Assembly (NCBI GenBank): GCA_009602735.1
Contig: WELA01003378.1
Coordinates: forward strand, 55,333-119,332
Length of the DNA stretch: 64,000 nucleotides
Origin: Mesotaenium endlicherianum
Taxonomy: Eukaryota > Streptophyta > Zygnematophyceae > Zygnematales > Mesotaeniaceae
Reading direction: 5' to 3'
The position numbers and the translations under genes were made by a program. Below, in pieces: positions 21,351-32,605 of this stretch; positions within the stretch are counted from its first letter, which is position 1, and each line of letters opens with the position of its first letter. Under the pieces are notes generated by a model. It saw nothing but the letters and a program-made list of their open reading frames with translations. It made no database searches and had not been told where the DNA came from.

Positions 21351-24300
21351 TTAGCAGAAACTTTCTCCTGGAGCTGCAATATAGTTCTTCAGCGAGAATC
21401 CATCTGGATCGTTAGGAGCTGCACCAGATCTGCCAAACATGGACCACACTCCATATTTCTCGGAGTCAAGTACTGCGCATGACGTTGAAGAAAGAAAGAA
21501 GGGGTAATGTTCTACAGGGTCTGACTAAGACTTCTACGACGAGATGTTCAAACCCCTAGGGAGGAGATTTGCTGCTGGTGAAAGCTACTGCTTACGTCAA
21601 GTGGGGGCACCAAGCTGCAGCTAGCATCAATCCCCAGAGACACTTACCTCTTGTCAATGACCCCAAGATGCACGTGGTATCTTCCCAGCCTCGCATCCTC
21701 CACGTACTGCACAATGCAAAAAACACACTCCCACCCACCCACCCACCCACACAACTCTGTCCATCTCCATGAGCAAGACTACGGACCTAACCACGATACT
21801 TCCTTGCTGGTCATCAATCAGTTTGCTGATTCTCCTTGCAAAAATAAAAAGCACGCTAAGGCACATGGAGGCCCTCCCAAACAGGCAGCCGGCAGAACCA
21901 TTCCGCACCTATGTGCCGCTTTATCCCCCTGCTAAACCCTGTCCTGCAGAGTTTGAAACTCCACAAAATCAAACCTCCCCTTAAACCCTGTGCTGGACTG
22001 AGAGAGGTGCAAACACGATAAATTCTTAGGAGCCTGTGGCCACTACAAGCTGTCTGTACACAATTGTACCGAGCAGCGCTGAAGACCAAGCAACCTTTAG
22101 CAGCAAAGCAAGTCACGCCCTACTGGGACAGGATGGGGCGAGTCCAACTTCACGAAGCCAGGGATATGAACATTGCAAAAATCCTACGAGAGAGGAGCCT
22201 TCAGACTGACATAACCGTCCTCTCTTCCTTGTCCAAGCAGTTTGGTGGAGTAATAAATGACGTGACGCACCTTTTCCAGCGCCACCCTGACGGCAGAGAA
22301 GGCGATGGAGTCGAAGGGAATGTCGTCGAGTTTGAAGAGCACTGTCTCCAAGGACTCCGCCCCCGGCCCGTATGCTACCTTGTCTGCAAAGCGCGCCCGG
22401 AAGACTAGGTAACTCTGCTCTGCACACCCGGCCCCAGGGGCTTGTTGCTGCATGACGTGGCGCGGCGTGGCACGGGATGGCATGGCGTAACAGCGCATTG
22501 GCGTGGTACAGAGGACACGCAGGGGACTCAGAGGTGGCCTCCGTGCGAACACATCACATGCGCATTGTACACCATCGCCCCCATGCATCGGTCTATGTGT
22601 TGCGGTGCATCGAGCAGGCAGACTGGAAGCTCATCTACTTGCACGCTGAACTTCCCCGGAGGAACTCTCCAGCACGTCCCCCTCCCCCCCGCCTTCTCCC
22701 ACTTTCGAACGGCAGGAATGCAGCTTGTTGCCTTCAGGCTTCACGCTTCACGCTTCACACTGGGCTGCCTGGAGTAGCACAAACGCGCAGTCCCACGTCC
22801 TACTGGGGCCCAGAGCGGCCAGCAGATCCTTCCAGACGCGCCGGACGGACTCTGGGGTAGCAAGCGCCGCCGCCACCACCACCACCACCACAAGGTGACA
22901 ACAATGCGGCCGTCCCGATGCAGCACGGAGCAAGTTAGCTCGAGGAGCAAGTGCACGGGACCACGCCCCACTCTGCTCCAGTACTCAGAGCAGCAGATGC
23001 CAGCAGCCGACGGTTAAACATGCCCCCCTTCAACGTGTGCATGAGCTCTTTCCACCTCTCCCTTTGTGTGTCTCCCAGCGCACCTGGCCGATGAGGGGAA
23101 TGTCGAGATGGGCGTAGGGAGCCACCACGGTAACGTCGGCGTTGGCCTCCTCCCAAGTCTCGCGGATGGCGCCCTCGGGGGCGGACTCGCCCAGCTCCAT
23201 GTACCCGCCCGGCAGCGTCCTGCGCATGCGCGTGCACACGCGCACATGTCCCCGACCCCTCTGTGAAGAACAACCCCATACACACTATACATGCCCATAC
23301 AGCTCCACGCTTTACCTCCACAGGCAGAGGCTGCCTCTGAGGCATGGCCACGCTCCTTCCAGGACATGGCGGTGGAGCTCTACCACTAAGCCAAGTGGCA
23401 GAAGAGAGAAACCTCTTGTGCATAAGTCGAGTGTAAGAGGTGGCTCTTCCGGGTGGCAAGAGAAGGGCCAAGGCAAATGAGCACAGGGGCACTAGGGGGT
23501 TCGATATGCAGGCTGGGTGTCCTCATTCACCCCCCCTGCAGGAGACACACAGCCTTCCAGAAAGTGCAAGGTCTAGCTCCCCAGTACACGGCCCCTCTTG
23601 CCAAGCTGCATGCGTTCCCGCTGACAGCCCACGCACGCACGCGCACGCGCACACGCACCCGCATATGCATCCTCATTGCTCAGGGAAGGCTCAGGCACAG
23701 AGGCTCAGTCGGCATCATGCATGGCCAGATGTGAGGAAGCACCGGCGGCCGATGCATCGCATGCTGCGAGTCAAGGACGACGCTGCCGGCCCCTGATGGA
23801 CGCAACCAGGATAAGGAGGAGCATCACAGCTGGGGTGATGGGAGCTCACCAGAGCCCGGCACATGGCTCGATCCTGCGCTTGCACAGAAGCACGTGGCCA
23901 TCGTGCTCCACCAGGCAGCACACCACCTGCTCATCATCAGCCTCCCCCCCGCAGCCAGCGGTGCCCTCCTCCGAATGTCACCCCCACCAGCACCACGCTT
24001 CTGTGGAGCCCGCTGATACTTCCTGGCTGTCAGTCCCCGGTCAGAGGCTTGGTACCACAGGGAGCTCGTTGCGCCTGCATGCTAGATGATGCCACTCCAC
24101 TCCACAGCAAGTGTCGCTTGCCCATGAAGCACCACCCTCACCGCATTTTATTAAAGCCCCTGTTCAAAAACAGTCCTCTCAGTTTGCAAGCACTCAAGCA
24201 ATGCAGGTAGGTGGAAGTGGCTCACAACCGCACCTGCCAGGTGTAATGAGCACCAAGCAAGGAATAAGATACACGGGGGGAGGGAAAGGCGGTGGGGTTG

Positions 24301-24905
24301 GTTGGTTTTTTTGGGGGGGGAGGGGGGAATTATGTGGGCAGGCTTCTGCTGCACGTGCGCAGAGTTTTGTGGCGTTTCATTCCACAGAAAAACAACCGTG
24401 CAGTATTTGCTGCCTACGCAAAGTGACTGTATCAGAAGCATACCATCTTAGGATTGATGTAATGGACTCGGCTACAGTTGGTGCACACAGCCCGAGGCTC
24501 CTGCTCTCCAGCCGGCACCCTCTGCTCCACGGCGCCCCCGCAGGCTGGGCAGAAATTTATCTTGGGTGCCCAGGGCTGCTGCACATTCAGCCACACCCTC
24601 GTCGCATCTTTTGCTGCCTTCAGAACCCTCTGTCACAAATGTGTGGTCTCTAGGAACAGAGAGATGATGCTCACGTTTCAAACTTGACGAGTTTTTCTCC
24701 CACAAAACAGTTGACTAAGCCAAGGGCGCAAAACACGTGAGCACCCATCCCACTCCCCGGGCTCGAGTCTAGTCCCATCGCACAGCATTCCTTGGTCAGA
24801 GAGCAGCTCTTTCAACCGACTCAAATGTGAACAAACACAATGAGGAGAACAAACCTTGACTTTGGGCGCATATTTCCTCGCCGTAATTTCTTCTGAATCT
24901 GCCAT
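21351..24905 (-). CDS. NUDT23: NUDT23-like Nudix hydrolase (FAD/ADP-ribose type, plastid)
   Basis: Plant NUDT23 cleaves FAD (and ADP-ribose) in plastids and helps set flavin levels. Seven minus-strand exons join in frame: 24905-24855, 24560-24444, 23926-23850, 23219-23084, 22414-22271, 21706-21648 and 21429-21351 (stop), giving 220 residues. A four-Cys zinc ribbon (Cys21, 24, 43, 46; FCPACGG and CTNC) is followed by [17 protein letters not shown], the Nudix box (residues 87-109) and DIPLIGQ, then FDSIAF and a C-terminal PNDPDGFSL, matching the plant family throughout. The box keeps the metal-binding RE..EE residues but has Asn at 108 where Gly is usual. The frame is open upstream to an ATG at 25277, which would add a basic N-terminal extension that may be the transit peptide. 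Introns are long and GC/CA-rich. Confidence 0.9.
22869..22891. repeat. CCG/CCA trinucleotide repeat in a Nudix-gene intron
   Basis: This short run of CCGCCGCCACCACC-type triplets lies in the intron between the fourth and fifth exons of the minus-strand gene. Other simple runs in these introns include CCCA units near 21733 and CA/CG alternation near 23632-23665. Confidence 0.7.
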
Positions 24906-26463
24906 GGAGCACTGGCAGCGGCGCACCTGCTGTTTTTGGGTGGCTAAAGGCCTCGTCTTACTCGAGACCTGCTCGAAGTTGTCTAAAGAATGCAATTTCA
25001 CGAATTTGCTGCGAGAACCCTGCCCCGGTCTTCTATGGAGGTGGTCTTCCCTTCTGTGAAATTGTCGTTTGAGCACTACTCCACAAGGACTGCCTCCCCT
25101 TACACACCGAGTAACACAAACAATGCCTTCAGACCTGAAAACAAAGCTTCCGTGATTTGTCTTCAACCCCTGATGACCATAACTTGCTCTTGGCACAGTC
25201 TCACAGTTGCGGCATAATAGATGGGGAATTTTGACTAGTAAGCTCACGTTACCGAAAATAACCCTTGAGTAGCTCATTGAAGCACAACACCTCAGCTTCT
25301 CGGACGAAATCTGCTAGACATATATCAGACGTGACCTCAAAAGGTTCATGAGAGGGATCCCCACCTTCTTCAAGTTAATATCAGAGAGAAAATGACTACA
25401 CAGCTTGTTTCGTCAAATAAACAATCTGGGATAGGAATTAAGAGAGCCCCACCCGGCTTCATTGCTTGACCTACATGCGAAACTGAATAGAATGCGTACA
25501 GCACAGCTATAGCTCATATAAACGACAGTGTTGTTATATAGTCGTGGCACCTTTCCTCGTGTATTATTTGTTATTTACACTGCTGTAGTTTGCTCCCGTC
25601 CTGTACGTGTTGATCATTTTGTATGCTTGCATTGGCTCGCATGCACCTTACCCCAACGCTATGGCCGTCTCACAGTTATTGCCGGCACGCTTGTCGTCTG
25701 CTGATATCACTTTTTATCGTCAGAATTTGTCAATCAGGTCTCAACTGGTCTCAACGGGTCTCGAGTCTCGAGTCTCGACTCTGCTCGGCCCAATCATGGC
25801 AGTGAGGTTGAATGTCAATGAAATGCTACGACCAGCTACGACGCTGCAAAATATTGCTAACGTGGCGCACCTAATGCTTTTATCATGTCGGGACTACTAT
25901 CCGTTTGACGGTGCCGCACACGCAGCGCAAGCTACGGCCACCCAGGTACGGAAAGTCAACGTTGACCCACCGACCACTTGACTGACTACGTCGCAGTCAG
26001 CGGTTATGTCGGCGTCAAGACCACTGGCAAGGGGTCAATGTCAATGTGCCCCACACCCAGCGATAGGGGAGGTTTTGACAGCATAGACAACCGCGAGGCT
26101 AGAAGCTGGGGATCAATGATGAGCCGCCCAGCAGGTACCAAGTCAGGTCCTCTGTGACTGGCAGATTAAGCCAGGTCAAGGCCGCAATGCCCAGATAGGT
26201 TACGGCCGCCCGGTTGGGAATCTTGAGCAAGTGGCATTTGCTTGTACACGCCGCTCAGGAGTTCTTAGCCATGAGCCAATTAGGCCTGACTACAAGCTGA
26301 GAAGCTAAGCAGCCACACGCGACAGTCACGAGGTGTGCATGCATGCCGAGTGACTACGAGTTTGAGTTGAGCATGGCTAGGCAGAAGCGACATGCAGCTA
26401 AGCTTTGTGACTAAGCACGGCATTCTCGAAAGATGACGCTGTGTGGTGCCTGCGGAAGGCACG
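24906..26463. other. Upstream region of the Nudix gene up to the family-B element
   Basis: 24906-25277 may be the coding 5' extension of the Nudix gene. Beyond it, no gene is recognised; a 124-codon plus-strand frame at 25607-25981 shows no known features. Around 25740-25785 a GTCTCAACTGGTCTCAACGG / GTCTCGA run is locally repetitive. The last few hundred bases before 26464 are the left flank of the family-B insertion and may belong to the methyltransferase-bearing element that resumes at 32606. Confidence 0.45.
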
Positions 26464-27207
26464 TGTAAGGTCATAGGTTTATGAAGTGTATTTTTGAGTA
26501 TCATGAAAGTATGTTTTGATTGTATAGTAAAGTAGAGTGCATTTTTGTGGTCATTTTGATATAAAGTTCATCGAATTTGGTCAAGTATTGAGAGAGTTAT
26601 GGATTTCCGAAGTTTAATTAGTTTTGAGGTCGGTTGACGATTGTCCTTAATTCGCGGTGAGCGCGACCGTCGGATTGACCGACAGCGTCGAGCGATCTGG
26701 CCCGTTAGAATGAACTCGAACCTTCACGTAAGTTCGGCTGACGCGGAGTGCCGACTAGGTCGATTTACCTAGAAGTTTCGGTTTAGCCTAGCGCGTCTAA
26801 GATAGAATATTCTAGTAATGTCGATGCATGTATGTGGACGTCAATTCGGCCCGACACGTCAGATTAGACTGATCTGGCTTACTCACGAATATTCTGGAAG
26901 GGACGATTTGACGAACACTTAGGAAAATCCGTAGCTTCCTCCTAGGGAGGAGCACTTAGGCAGAAAATTATAAATAGGCATAACTTCTTTGTTTCTTATC
27001 AGTTTTCACTTCTGTAAATTTCTACGGGTTTGTAATGACAAGGCCTTTCATCCTACATCATTTGTGAGCAGTTTCCTGCTACTCAAAATGTTGAGTAATT
27101 TTCCTAAGCTTTGTTAGTGATATGCCGCTGCACTCTCTAGTATGATGGCAACTAGTTCCTTTCCTCGTGAGTCACTACGCTTCCACTAGGGCACTCTGCC
27201 CCTTTCA
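26464..27207 (+). repeat. 5' LTR, family B
   Basis: The LTR runs TGTAAGGTCATAGG to GCCCCTTTCA, 744 bp. A TATAAATAGGC box lies near 26971, about 240 bases before the LTR end, as expected for a promoter at the U3/R boundary. Confidence 0.94.
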
Positions 27208-27209
27208 TC

Positions 27210-27221
27210 TGGTATCGGAGC
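27210..27221 (+). other. Primer-binding site, family B
   Basis: TGGTATCGGAGC lies two bases after the LTR and is identical to the family-A site, so both families appear to use the same Met tRNA primer. Confidence 0.88.
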
Positions 27222-27244
27222 AGGGCTAGTTTGCATATTATATT

Positions 27245-28276
27245 ATGGAGTCGCAGCCGGCAGCTGGAGGAGGCGAACATGTTGAGCATGTTGAGCGCGC
27301 GGGGCAGCAGGCAGCACCAACAATGACCAGAGAGCAACAAGAGATGCAGGCGATGCTAAGACAAATGGCAAATGCAATTGGAGGAGAAGTCTACACCCAG
27401 TTTCAACAAAATATGCGCGCGGAGGTGGAGAGAATGGTGCGAGTTGTTATGGGGAACGCCGCTTCGACGAGTTCGGCACCTGCACCTGTTGTACCACCGA
27501 TTCATGTTAACCCAGTGGTGCAACCAGTTATTCCACCCGCATCAGGAGTGCGTGCACCTAAGCCTGAAGTTTATACTGGAGAGCGTGGATCGCCGCCTGT
27601 TCATCAATGGATTTTTGGAGTGAAGAAGTTTATGGAGTATTCTGCGCTCACGCCCGACAGGCAAGTCGCCTTTGTCATAACTTTGCTGCAGAAGAGTGCT
27701 GGAGCTTGGTATGAACGAGAAGAGCAGCTGTCTGGAGTTCCTGCTACTGTTGATCAGCTATTTGAAGGCTTGAAGAGGCAATTTCAACCTATTGCACCCG
27801 AGGCTACCGCTCGAGATCTATTGGTGCGCCTTCGTCAACGAGGAAGCGTTCAAGAGTATGTATCGCGCTTCAACGAGCTGGTGCTTCAATGTCCATCCAT
27901 GCACGAGTCGGAGATGATGGACAAGTTCAAGAGGGGACTCAAGCCAACTGTGGCCAAGGAAGTGGCGCTCAAGGACCCTACCAGTCTTGGAGAAATGATG
28001 GCATTGGCAACAAGGGTCGACGCTGTGGAGTATAGTCAGAGGCAGTGGGGCAGCCACAACTTTGGAGGATATCGACACTTTGGATCTCAAGCGCCAAGCA
28101 CGAGTGTTCAAGGTCCAGTACCCATGGAGTTGGGACTTGTGCAGTACCAGCGCAGGCAGCAGAATTTCAAGCCGAGAGGACCGTGCTATAGTTGCGGCAA
28201 GCTTGGACATCTGGCTCGAGACTGTCATGTGAAGGCGAAGCAACCTCAACAGCAGGAAAAAGGAGGACGCCAGTAA
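27245..28276 (+). CDS. gag: Gag polyprotein, family B
   Basis: The 343-residue particle protein has an N-terminal Gln/Ala-rich part, a Pro/Val-rich linker, and the gypsy capsid region ([53 protein letters not shown]). One CCHC zinc knuckle ([14 protein letters not shown]) comes before the C-terminal Gln/Lys tail. It overlaps the Pol frame by 85 bases. The ATG lies 37 bases past the LTR. A relative lies antisense at 5931-6668. Confidence 0.93.
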   Translation: MESQPAAGGGEHVEHVERAGQQAAPTMTREQQEMQAMLRQMANAIGGEVYTQFQQNMRAEVERMVRVVMGNAASTSSAPAPVVPPIHVNPVVQPVIPPASGVRAPKPEVYTGERGSPPVHQWIFGVKKFMEYSALTPDRQVAFVITLLQKSAGAWYEREEQLSGVPATVDQLFEGLKRQFQPIAPEATARDLLVRLRQRGSVQEYVSRFNELVLQCPSMHESEMMDKFKRGLKPTVAKEVALKDPTSLGEMMALATRVDAVEYSQRQWGSHNFGGYRHFGSQAPSTSVQGPVPMELGLVQYQRRQQNFKPRGPCYSCGKLGHLARDCHVKAKQPQQQEKGGRQ

Positions 28277-31200
28277 GTCGTTCTGGGGTGTCTACTGGCG
28301 TGAAGACGAGAACTCACAAGGAGGTTATCCCCAGGAGCCTGCCGAGAAGCAAAGGACGAGACGTTGACAAGCCTATCATCGTGGAAGGAGTGGTCGACGG
28401 CAACAAGGCGAAGTGTATGGTCGACAGTGGCGCAAGTGCAAACTTTGTGCACAAGAAGCTGGTGAAAGAGTGGCGAATCCCTGTGCAGAAGCATTATGAG
28501 CCTAAGGAGGCAATTTTGGCAAATGGGCAGAGACTCAAGTGTGGTGCACCTACGGAAGCTATTCACGTGGAAGTAGCGGGGCACCGGAGTAAGGAAGTTA
28601 TGGAGCAGGCAGAGTTGGGTCACCATGAGGTGATATTGGGCCGACCATGGCTGAGGAAAGCCAACCCTCAAGTGCACTGGAGCACAGGACAAGTGAAAGT
28701 CCAAGGGCGTGATGGTCGAATGGAGACAGCGAAACAGGTGGAGGTAGATACGACCACAAGTAACTGTCTTCTGTCGAGCCTGCAAGTTAAGAAGCTATGC
28801 AGGGCGAATCAGGTGAAGGAGATGTACCTTGTTTCGGTGGCCCTGGCCAGGTCATCAGATGGAGCAAGCGTGAATCCTAACAGCCTGGGCGAATGTACAT
28901 CGCCGGAGGAGCAAGTAGTGGTGTCTGATCCCCTTGCTCAGAAGGAGCAGAGCCCAACTGCTCAAGAGAAGAAGCCTGCTGAGATGCCTGCCCAAATTAA
29001 GGCGCTGTTGGAGGAGTTCAAGTGCGTGTTTCCTGAGGAACTACCTACAGGATTACCTCCACAGAGAGCTATGGAGCACAAGATTGAGTTGGAACCAGGG
29101 AGCAAGCCACCAGTGAGACCCGCCTATCGACAATCGTTTGCGGAGTTGGATGAGTTAAAGAAGCAACTGACGGAGTTATTGGAGAAGGGATTCATCCGAC
29201 CCAGCGAGTCTCCATTTGCAGCGCCAGTCTTATTTGTGAAGAAGAAGGATGGGACTATGAGGATGTGTGTCGACTACCGGGCACTCAACAAGGTCACCAT
29301 CAAGAACAGGTACCCACTTCCACGAGTGGACGAGTTGATTGACAGGCTTGTCGGGGCGAAGTATTTCTCGAAGATCGATTTGAGGAGTGGCTATCACCAG
29401 GTACGGATTGCGGAAGGAGACGTTCAGAAGACTGCTTTCAGAACTCGCTATGGTTTGTTCGAGTTCACAGTCATGCCTTTTGGATTGACTAATGCACCTG
29501 CTACATTCATGGGACTCATGAATAGTATCTTCAGACCCTACTTGGACCAGTTTGTGGTGGTATTTTTGGACGACATCCTGATCTATTCGAAGACCTTGGA
29601 AGAGCATGTGGAGCATCTGAGGAAGGTGTTGGAGGTCTTGAGAGATCAAAAGCTGTATGGGAAGATGAGCAAGTGCGACTTCTGTCTCAAGGAGGTCGAG
29701 TTTCTTGGACACATAGTGGGAGCTGAAGGAGTCAAGGTGGAGCAGAAGAAGGTGCAAGCAGTCAGAGATTGGCCGGTACCTGCTGATATTCATCAACTCA
29801 GGAGTTTCCTCGGCATGGCGAATTATTATCGACGTTTCATTGAAGGATTTGCCAAGGTGTGTGCACCGCTCACGGACATGTTGAAGAAGCAGGAGAAGTG
29901 GCTATGGGGTGACAAGGAGCAGCAAGCCTTCGAGAAGATTAAGGAGCTGTTAACACAGGCACCTGTGTTGGCAATTGCCAGTCCAGAGCTTCCTTTCACC
30001 ATCATCACGGACGCATCAAACTTTGCAGTGGGAGCCATTCTTCTCCAGGACCAGGGCAAAGGATTGCAGCCTGTGGCATATGAGAGCAGGAAGTTGAGTC
30101 CTGCTGAGCAGAACTATGCAGCACACGAGCGGGAGATGTTGGCTATTATCCAGGCTTTGAGGATTTGGCGATGTTATGTGGACGGCCGGAAGGTGTTCAT
30201 CAAGACCGACCACAAGAGCTTGGAGAAGTTTATGACGCAGCCAACGTTGACACCAAGACAGGCAAGGTGGATGGAGTTTCTGCAACAGTTCGACCACAAG
30301 ATTGAGTACTTACCTGGGAAGATCAACCCTGCAGACGCTTTATCCAGGAGGTGTGACCTTGCAGCTGTCTCAGTCATCAAGGAGAATATGGACTTCAAGG
30401 AGAAGCTTCAGAGAGGTTATGAGGAGGACCCAGAGTTTGCTGATGGTGGAGCAGCTGAGTCCAACTCGAGTATGCAGAAGAAGGACGGCATATGGTATTA
30501 TGGTGATTCCAAGAGAGTGGTGGTACCTGACATCAAGGAGCTACGAGACTTACTACTTACGGAGCATCATGACTGCTTATATGCTGGACACTTTGGAAGC
30601 GAGAAGACGGCAAGCGTGCTGAAGCGGGAATATTACTGGAGAAATATGGACAAGGACATCGAGGAGTGGATCAGGAGTTGCGATGCGTGCCAGAGAAACA
30701 AGACACCAAATCAAAAGAAGGGAGGTACATTGCGACCCCTGCCTATTCCAGAGTATCCTTGGGAGCAGATTGCTATGGACTTCATCACATCGTTACCAGT
30801 CAGTGGTCAAGGGCACGATGCAGTATGGGTAGTGTCTGACAGACTCAGCAAGATGGCTCACTTCATTCCCATGAAGGAGACTTCTACGGCAGCAGATGTG
30901 GCACGGCTATTCTTTGATCATATTTTTAGGCTACATGGGTTGCCGAAGGTGATTGTTTCAGATCGAGATCCAAGGTTTACTAGCAACTTTTGGCGGTCAT
31001 TGTTTACTTTGATGGGGACCAAGCTGAGTATGAGCACTTCCTATCACCCTCAGACAGATGGGCAGAGTGAGAGGCTCAACAGAACTCTGCAAGAGGTGCT
31101 CAGGAGTTTCACTATGGAAGACCCTTCAGAGTGGGACAAGAAGCTACCAGGGTTGGAGTTTGCCTACAACAACAGCATGCAGGGATCGACCAAGCAGTCA

Positions 31201-31875
31201 CCATTCGCTATGGTTTATGGGAGAGAAGTATATCATCCAGGGAACATCTTGTTGGAGAAGGCCAAGGAGACTCAGGTTCCTACTACACAAGCTTTTATGG
31301 AGCAGATGGCCAAGACTTGGGATATGGCGAAGACGTGTATTCGGAAGGCACAACAAGAGCAGGTCAAGCATGCTAACAAGCACAGGAGGGAAGTGACATT
31401 CCAAGTGGGCGACAAAGTACTCTTGTCCACAGAGAACCTACCTTTCACAGGCAAGAGGAAACTGCGGGCACGGTTTACAGGTCCCTTTGAAGTGCTCAAG
31501 CAGGTGAATCTAGTGACCTACAAGTTGGAACTTCCTCCAGGATGGCGTATCCATGATGTGTTCCATGTCAGTTGTCTACGGCCATACGTTGACCCGAATG
31601 AAGGACATCCAGGACGACTACCTACACCGCCACCACCGGTCGAGATCGATGATGTATTGGAGTATGAAGTGGAGGCGATTGTCGGCGATCGACGAGTCAA
31701 GCGAGGTCAACGAGTTGTCCAAGAGTATCTGGTCAAGTGGAAAGGCTACCATGCGGACGACAACACTTGGGAGCCAGAGGCCAACTTGACTCATTGTAAG
31801 AGTAAGTTGAGACGTTATCTGCAGAATGCGTCGAGGACGTCGCATCTTGAGAAGGGGGATGATGTAAGGTCATAG
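28192..31875 (+). CDS. pol: Pol polyprotein, family B (protease, RT, RNase H, integrase, chromodomain)
   Basis: The frame reads 1227 codons from the first ATG in frame, which lies inside gag, so the mature start is not this Met. The protease has VDSGAS near residue 77. The reverse transcriptase has FLDDILIYS near 457; RNase H has [13 protein letters not shown]. The integrase zinc region (H-H-C-C, about 791-830) is followed by core acidic residues near 862, 924 and 957 ([10 protein letters not shown]). The C-terminal chromodomain is at about 1157-1215 ([18 protein letters not shown]). The frame lies at -1 relative to gag. It runs into the polypurine tract (31849-31861) and ends 12 bases inside the 3' LTR. 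Confidence 0.94.
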   Translation: MRQAWTSGSRLSCEGEATSTAGKRRTPVSRSGVSTGVKTRTHKEVIPRSLPRSKGRDVDKPIIVEGVVDGNKAKCMVDSGASANFVHKKLVKEWRIPVQKHYEPKEAILANGQRLKCGAPTEAIHVEVAGHRSKEVMEQAELGHHEVILGRPWLRKANPQVHWSTGQVKVQGRDGRMETAKQVEVDTTTSNCLLSSLQVKKLCRANQVKEMYLVSVALARSSDGASVNPNSLGECTSPEEQVVVSDPLAQKEQSPTAQEKKPAEMPAQIKALLEEFKCVFPEELPTGLPPQRAMEHKIELEPGSKPPVRPAYRQSFAELDELKKQLTELLEKGFIRPSESPFAAPVLFVKKKDGTMRMCVDYRALNKVTIKNRYPLPRVDELIDRLVGAKYFSKIDLRSGYHQVRIAEGDVQKTAFRTRYGLFEFTVMPFGLTNAPATFMGLMNSIFRPYLDQFVVVFLDDILIYSKTLEEHVEHLRKVLEVLRDQKLYGKMSKCDFCLKEVEFLGHIVGAEGVKVEQKKVQAVRDWPVPADIHQLRSFLGMANYYRRFIEGFAKVCAPLTDMLKKQEKWLWGDKEQQAFEKIKELLTQAPVLAIASPELPFTIITDASNFAVGAILLQDQGKGLQPVAYESRKLSPAEQNYAAHEREMLAIIQALRIWRCYVDGRKVFIKTDHKSLEKFMTQPTLTPRQARWMEFLQQFDHKIEYLPGKINPADALSRRCDLAAVSVIKENMDFKEKLQRGYEEDPEFADGGAAESNSSMQKKDGIWYYGDSKRVVVPDIKELRDLLLTEHHDCLYAGHFGSEKTASVLKREYYWRNMDKDIEEWIRSCDACQRNKTPNQKKGGTLRPLPIPEYPWEQIAMDFITSLPVSGQGHDAVWVVSDRLSKMAHFIPMKETSTAADVARLFFDHIFRLHGLPKVIVSDRDPRFTSNFWRSLFTLMGTKLSMSTSYHPQTDGQSERLNRTLQEVLRSFTMEDPSEWDKKLPGLEFAYNNSMQGSTKQSPFAMVYGREVYHPGNILLEKAKETQVPTTQAFMEQMAKTWDMAKTCIRKAQQEQVKHANKHRREVTFQVGDKVLLSTENLPFTGKRKLRARFTGPFEVLKQVNLVTYKLELPPGWRIHDVFHVSCLRPYVDPNEGHPGRLPTPPPPVEIDDVLEYEVEAIVGDRRVKRGQRVVQEYLVKWKGYHADDNTWEPEANLTHCKSKLRRYLQNASRTSHLEKGDDVRS
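31849..31861 (+). other. Polypurine tract, family B
   Basis: GAGAAGGGGGATG-type purine run directly before the 3' LTR start at 31863; the site of plus-strand priming. Confidence 0.85.
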
Positions 31876-32605
31876 GTTTATGAAGTGCATTTTTGAGTAT
31901 CATGAAAGTATGTTTTGATTGTATAGTAGTGTAGAGTGCATTTTTGTGGTCATTTTGATATAAAGTTCATCGAATTTGGTCAAGTATTGAGAGAGTTATG
32001 GATTTCCGAAGTTTAATTAGTTTTGAGGTCGGTTGACGACTGTCCTTAATTCGCGGTGAGCGCGACCGTCGGATTGACCGACAGCGTCGAGCGATCTGGC
32101 CCGTTAGAATGAACTCGAACCTTCACGTAAGTTCGGCTGACGCGGAGTGCCGACTAGGTCGATTTACCTAGAAGTTTCGGTTTAGCCTAGCGCGTCTAAG
32201 ATAGAATATTCTAGTAATGTCGATGCATGTATGTGGACGTCAATTCGGCCCGACACGTCAGATTAGACTAATCTGGCTTACTCACGAATATTCTGGAGGG
32301 GACGATTTGACGAACACTTGGGAAAATCCGTAGCTTCCTCCTAGGGGGAGCACTTAGGCAGAAAATTATAAATAGGCATAACTTCTTTGTTTCTTATCAG
32401 TTTTCACTTCTGTAAATTTCTACGGGTTTGTAATGACAAGGCCTTTCATCCTACATCATTTGTGAGCAGTTTCTTGCTACTCAAAATGTTGAGTAATTTT
32501 CCTAAGTTTTGTTAGTGATATGCCGCTGCACTCTCTAGTATGATGGCAACTAGTTCCTTTCCTCGTGAGTCACTACGCTTCCACTAGGGCACTCTGCCCC
32601 TTTCA
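31863..32605 (+). repeat. 3' LTR, family B
   Basis: This 743-bp LTR is near-identical to 26464-27207 and is followed by the target repeat GCACG at 32606-32610. Confidence 0.94.

Larger units (their letters stand above)
26464..32605 (+). mobile_element. Whole-looking family-B Ty3/gypsy chromovirus
   Basis: The 6142-bp element has LTRs at 26464-27207 and 31863-32605 and is flanked by GCACG on both sides (26459-26463 and 32606-32610). The LTRs differ by eye at about ten positions plus one 1-base gap (around 1.3%), so insertion is recent. Gag and Pol frames are open and overlap, in the arrangement this superfamily often uses with -1 frameshifting. Its right flank is family-M sequence. The antisense copy at 4057-16453 is an older, broken relative. 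Confidence 0.96.

Noticed and set aside
22935-23492. Minus- and plus-strand frames of 110-185 codons in the Nudix-gene introns
   Set aside because: Only the short exon 23084-23219 carries recognisable sequence; the rest is low-complexity intron.
25607-25981. A 124-codon plus-strand frame between the Nudix gene and the family-B element
   Set aside because: No recognised domain, no splice or promoter support, and a locally repetitive segment inside; left as unassigned.
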